A stretch of DNA of 5,318 nucleotides from the NCBI GenBank assembly GCA_036517115.1, contig DATDYB010000036.1:1-5318 (forward strand). Direction: 5' to 3'. The stretch comes from DATDYB01 sp036517115 (GTDB lineage Bacteria; Patescibacteriota; Minisyncoccia; Phycocordibacterales; PALSA-1337). This document shows positions 5,185 to 5,318 of this stretch, one piece after another (positions within the stretch are counted from its first letter, which is position 1; the number at the start of each line of letters is the position of its first letter). The notes under the pieces are model-generated. The model saw nothing but the letters and a program-made list of their open reading frames with translations. It was not told the DNA's origin and did no database searches. The position numbers and the translations under genes were made by a program.

Positions 5185-5292
5185 ATACAAAAACTCCATT
5201 TCCGCTCAACCAGTGGATACGTGAGACAAAAGAGCACGGTACAATGGGTAGGTATCAAGCTAACCCAAACGTACCATGCTCTTTTTGTATTC
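5183..5292. repeat. Inverted-repeat-bounded segment downstream of the anchored protein
   Basis: GAATACAAAAA (5183-5193) is the exact reverse complement of TTTTTGTATTC (5282-5292), so a 110-bp segment has perfect 11-bp ends. The left copy includes the last two bases of the upstream stop codon. The right copy overlaps the arm of an inner hairpin (5226-5288), so the two structures exclude one another. The segment could be a small non-autonomous insertion or an alternative-fold terminator region. No flanking target-site duplication is clear. Confidence 0.5.
5226..5288. terminator. Long imperfect hairpin, probable bidirectional terminator
   Basis: 5226-5242 pairs with 5271-5288, a stem of about 16 pairs with one bulged base and one mismatch (5237 against 5276; on the - strand this becomes a G-U pair). 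Inside it, TGGGT (5245-5249) pairs with ACCCA (5263-5267). The core GAGCACGGTAC/GTACCATGCTC is followed by TTTTT (5282-5286) and preceded by AAAA, as expected for termination in both directions. It lies about 40 nt after the stop at 5184, so it could end that transcript and one converging from the right. Confidence 0.55.
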
Positions 5293-5318
5293 CCATCATA
5301 TCGTTGATTTGTATTGTT

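Noticed and set aside
5204..5309. Integron attC-like site (GCTCAAC fits RYYYAAC; GTTGATT near the end)
   Set aside because: The right-hand core does not fit GTTRRRY, the arms do not pair as in attC sites and no integrase or cassette is seen.
5181..5318. GTG reading frame overlapping the stop of the anchored protein (GTGA) and open to the window end (46 codons)
   Set aside because: It runs through the strong hairpin and inverted repeats, has no Shine-Dalgarno and shows no recognisable motif. The part beyond the window would be needed to judge it.

Overview
The window holds the 5' part of the large ribosomal-protein/elongation-factor gene cluster of a bacterium. It reads as a Patescibacteria/CPR genome, most likely Parcubacteria-like. 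This placement is inferred from four things. The EF-Tu has a remodelled switch I. Several ribosomal proteins carry Lys/Thr-rich N-terminal extensions. Shine-Dalgarno sequences are almost absent in front of the genes. The last gene is a small membrane-anchored protein of a style (one N-terminal TM helix, then a W-x-TYTN-x-x-YGF-x-x-x-YP domain) that I associate with these genomes. No rRNA or other phylogenetic marker is present to settle it.

Layout, all on the + strand. Positions 1-24 are the right half of a GC-rich hairpin plus T-run, probably the terminator of a gene left of the window. Positions 53-80 are a likely promoter, followed by a structured leader of about 185 nt. Then come tuf (272-1456), rpsJ/S10 (1535-1894), rplC/L3 (1974-2588), rplD/L4 (2606-3349), rplW/L23 (3354-3725) and rplB/L2 (3730-4584). 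A 10-bp hairpin terminator follows at 4586-4609. A separate monocistronic gene for an anchored extracytoplasmic protein (4645-5184) has a TATAAT just upstream and a complex hairpin downstream (5183-5292).

The six translation genes probably form one transcription unit driven from the tuf leader. EF-Tu delivers aminoacyl-tRNA to the ribosome. S10 belongs to the 30S subunit. L3, L4, L23 and L2 are core 50S assembly proteins: the peptidyl-transferase environment, the exit tunnel and its exit site. The two tightest junctions (rplD-rplW and rplW-rplB, 4 nt each) suggest translational coupling. The two long spacers (tuf-rpsJ and rpsJ-rplC) carry notable repeat or hairpin structure.

Points worth a second look: EF-Tu has KIVTI instead of the near-universal RGITI in switch I; the cluster stops after rplB instead of continuing to rpsS; a perfect 14-bp hairpin lies between rpsJ and rplC; telomere-like TTAGGG/CCCTAAAC motifs lie between tuf and rpsJ; and the only strong Shine-Dalgarno-like sequence lies inside the annotated 5' end of rplD, correctly spaced for an in-frame GTG. 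I do not see a new defence, mobile or biosynthetic system here.
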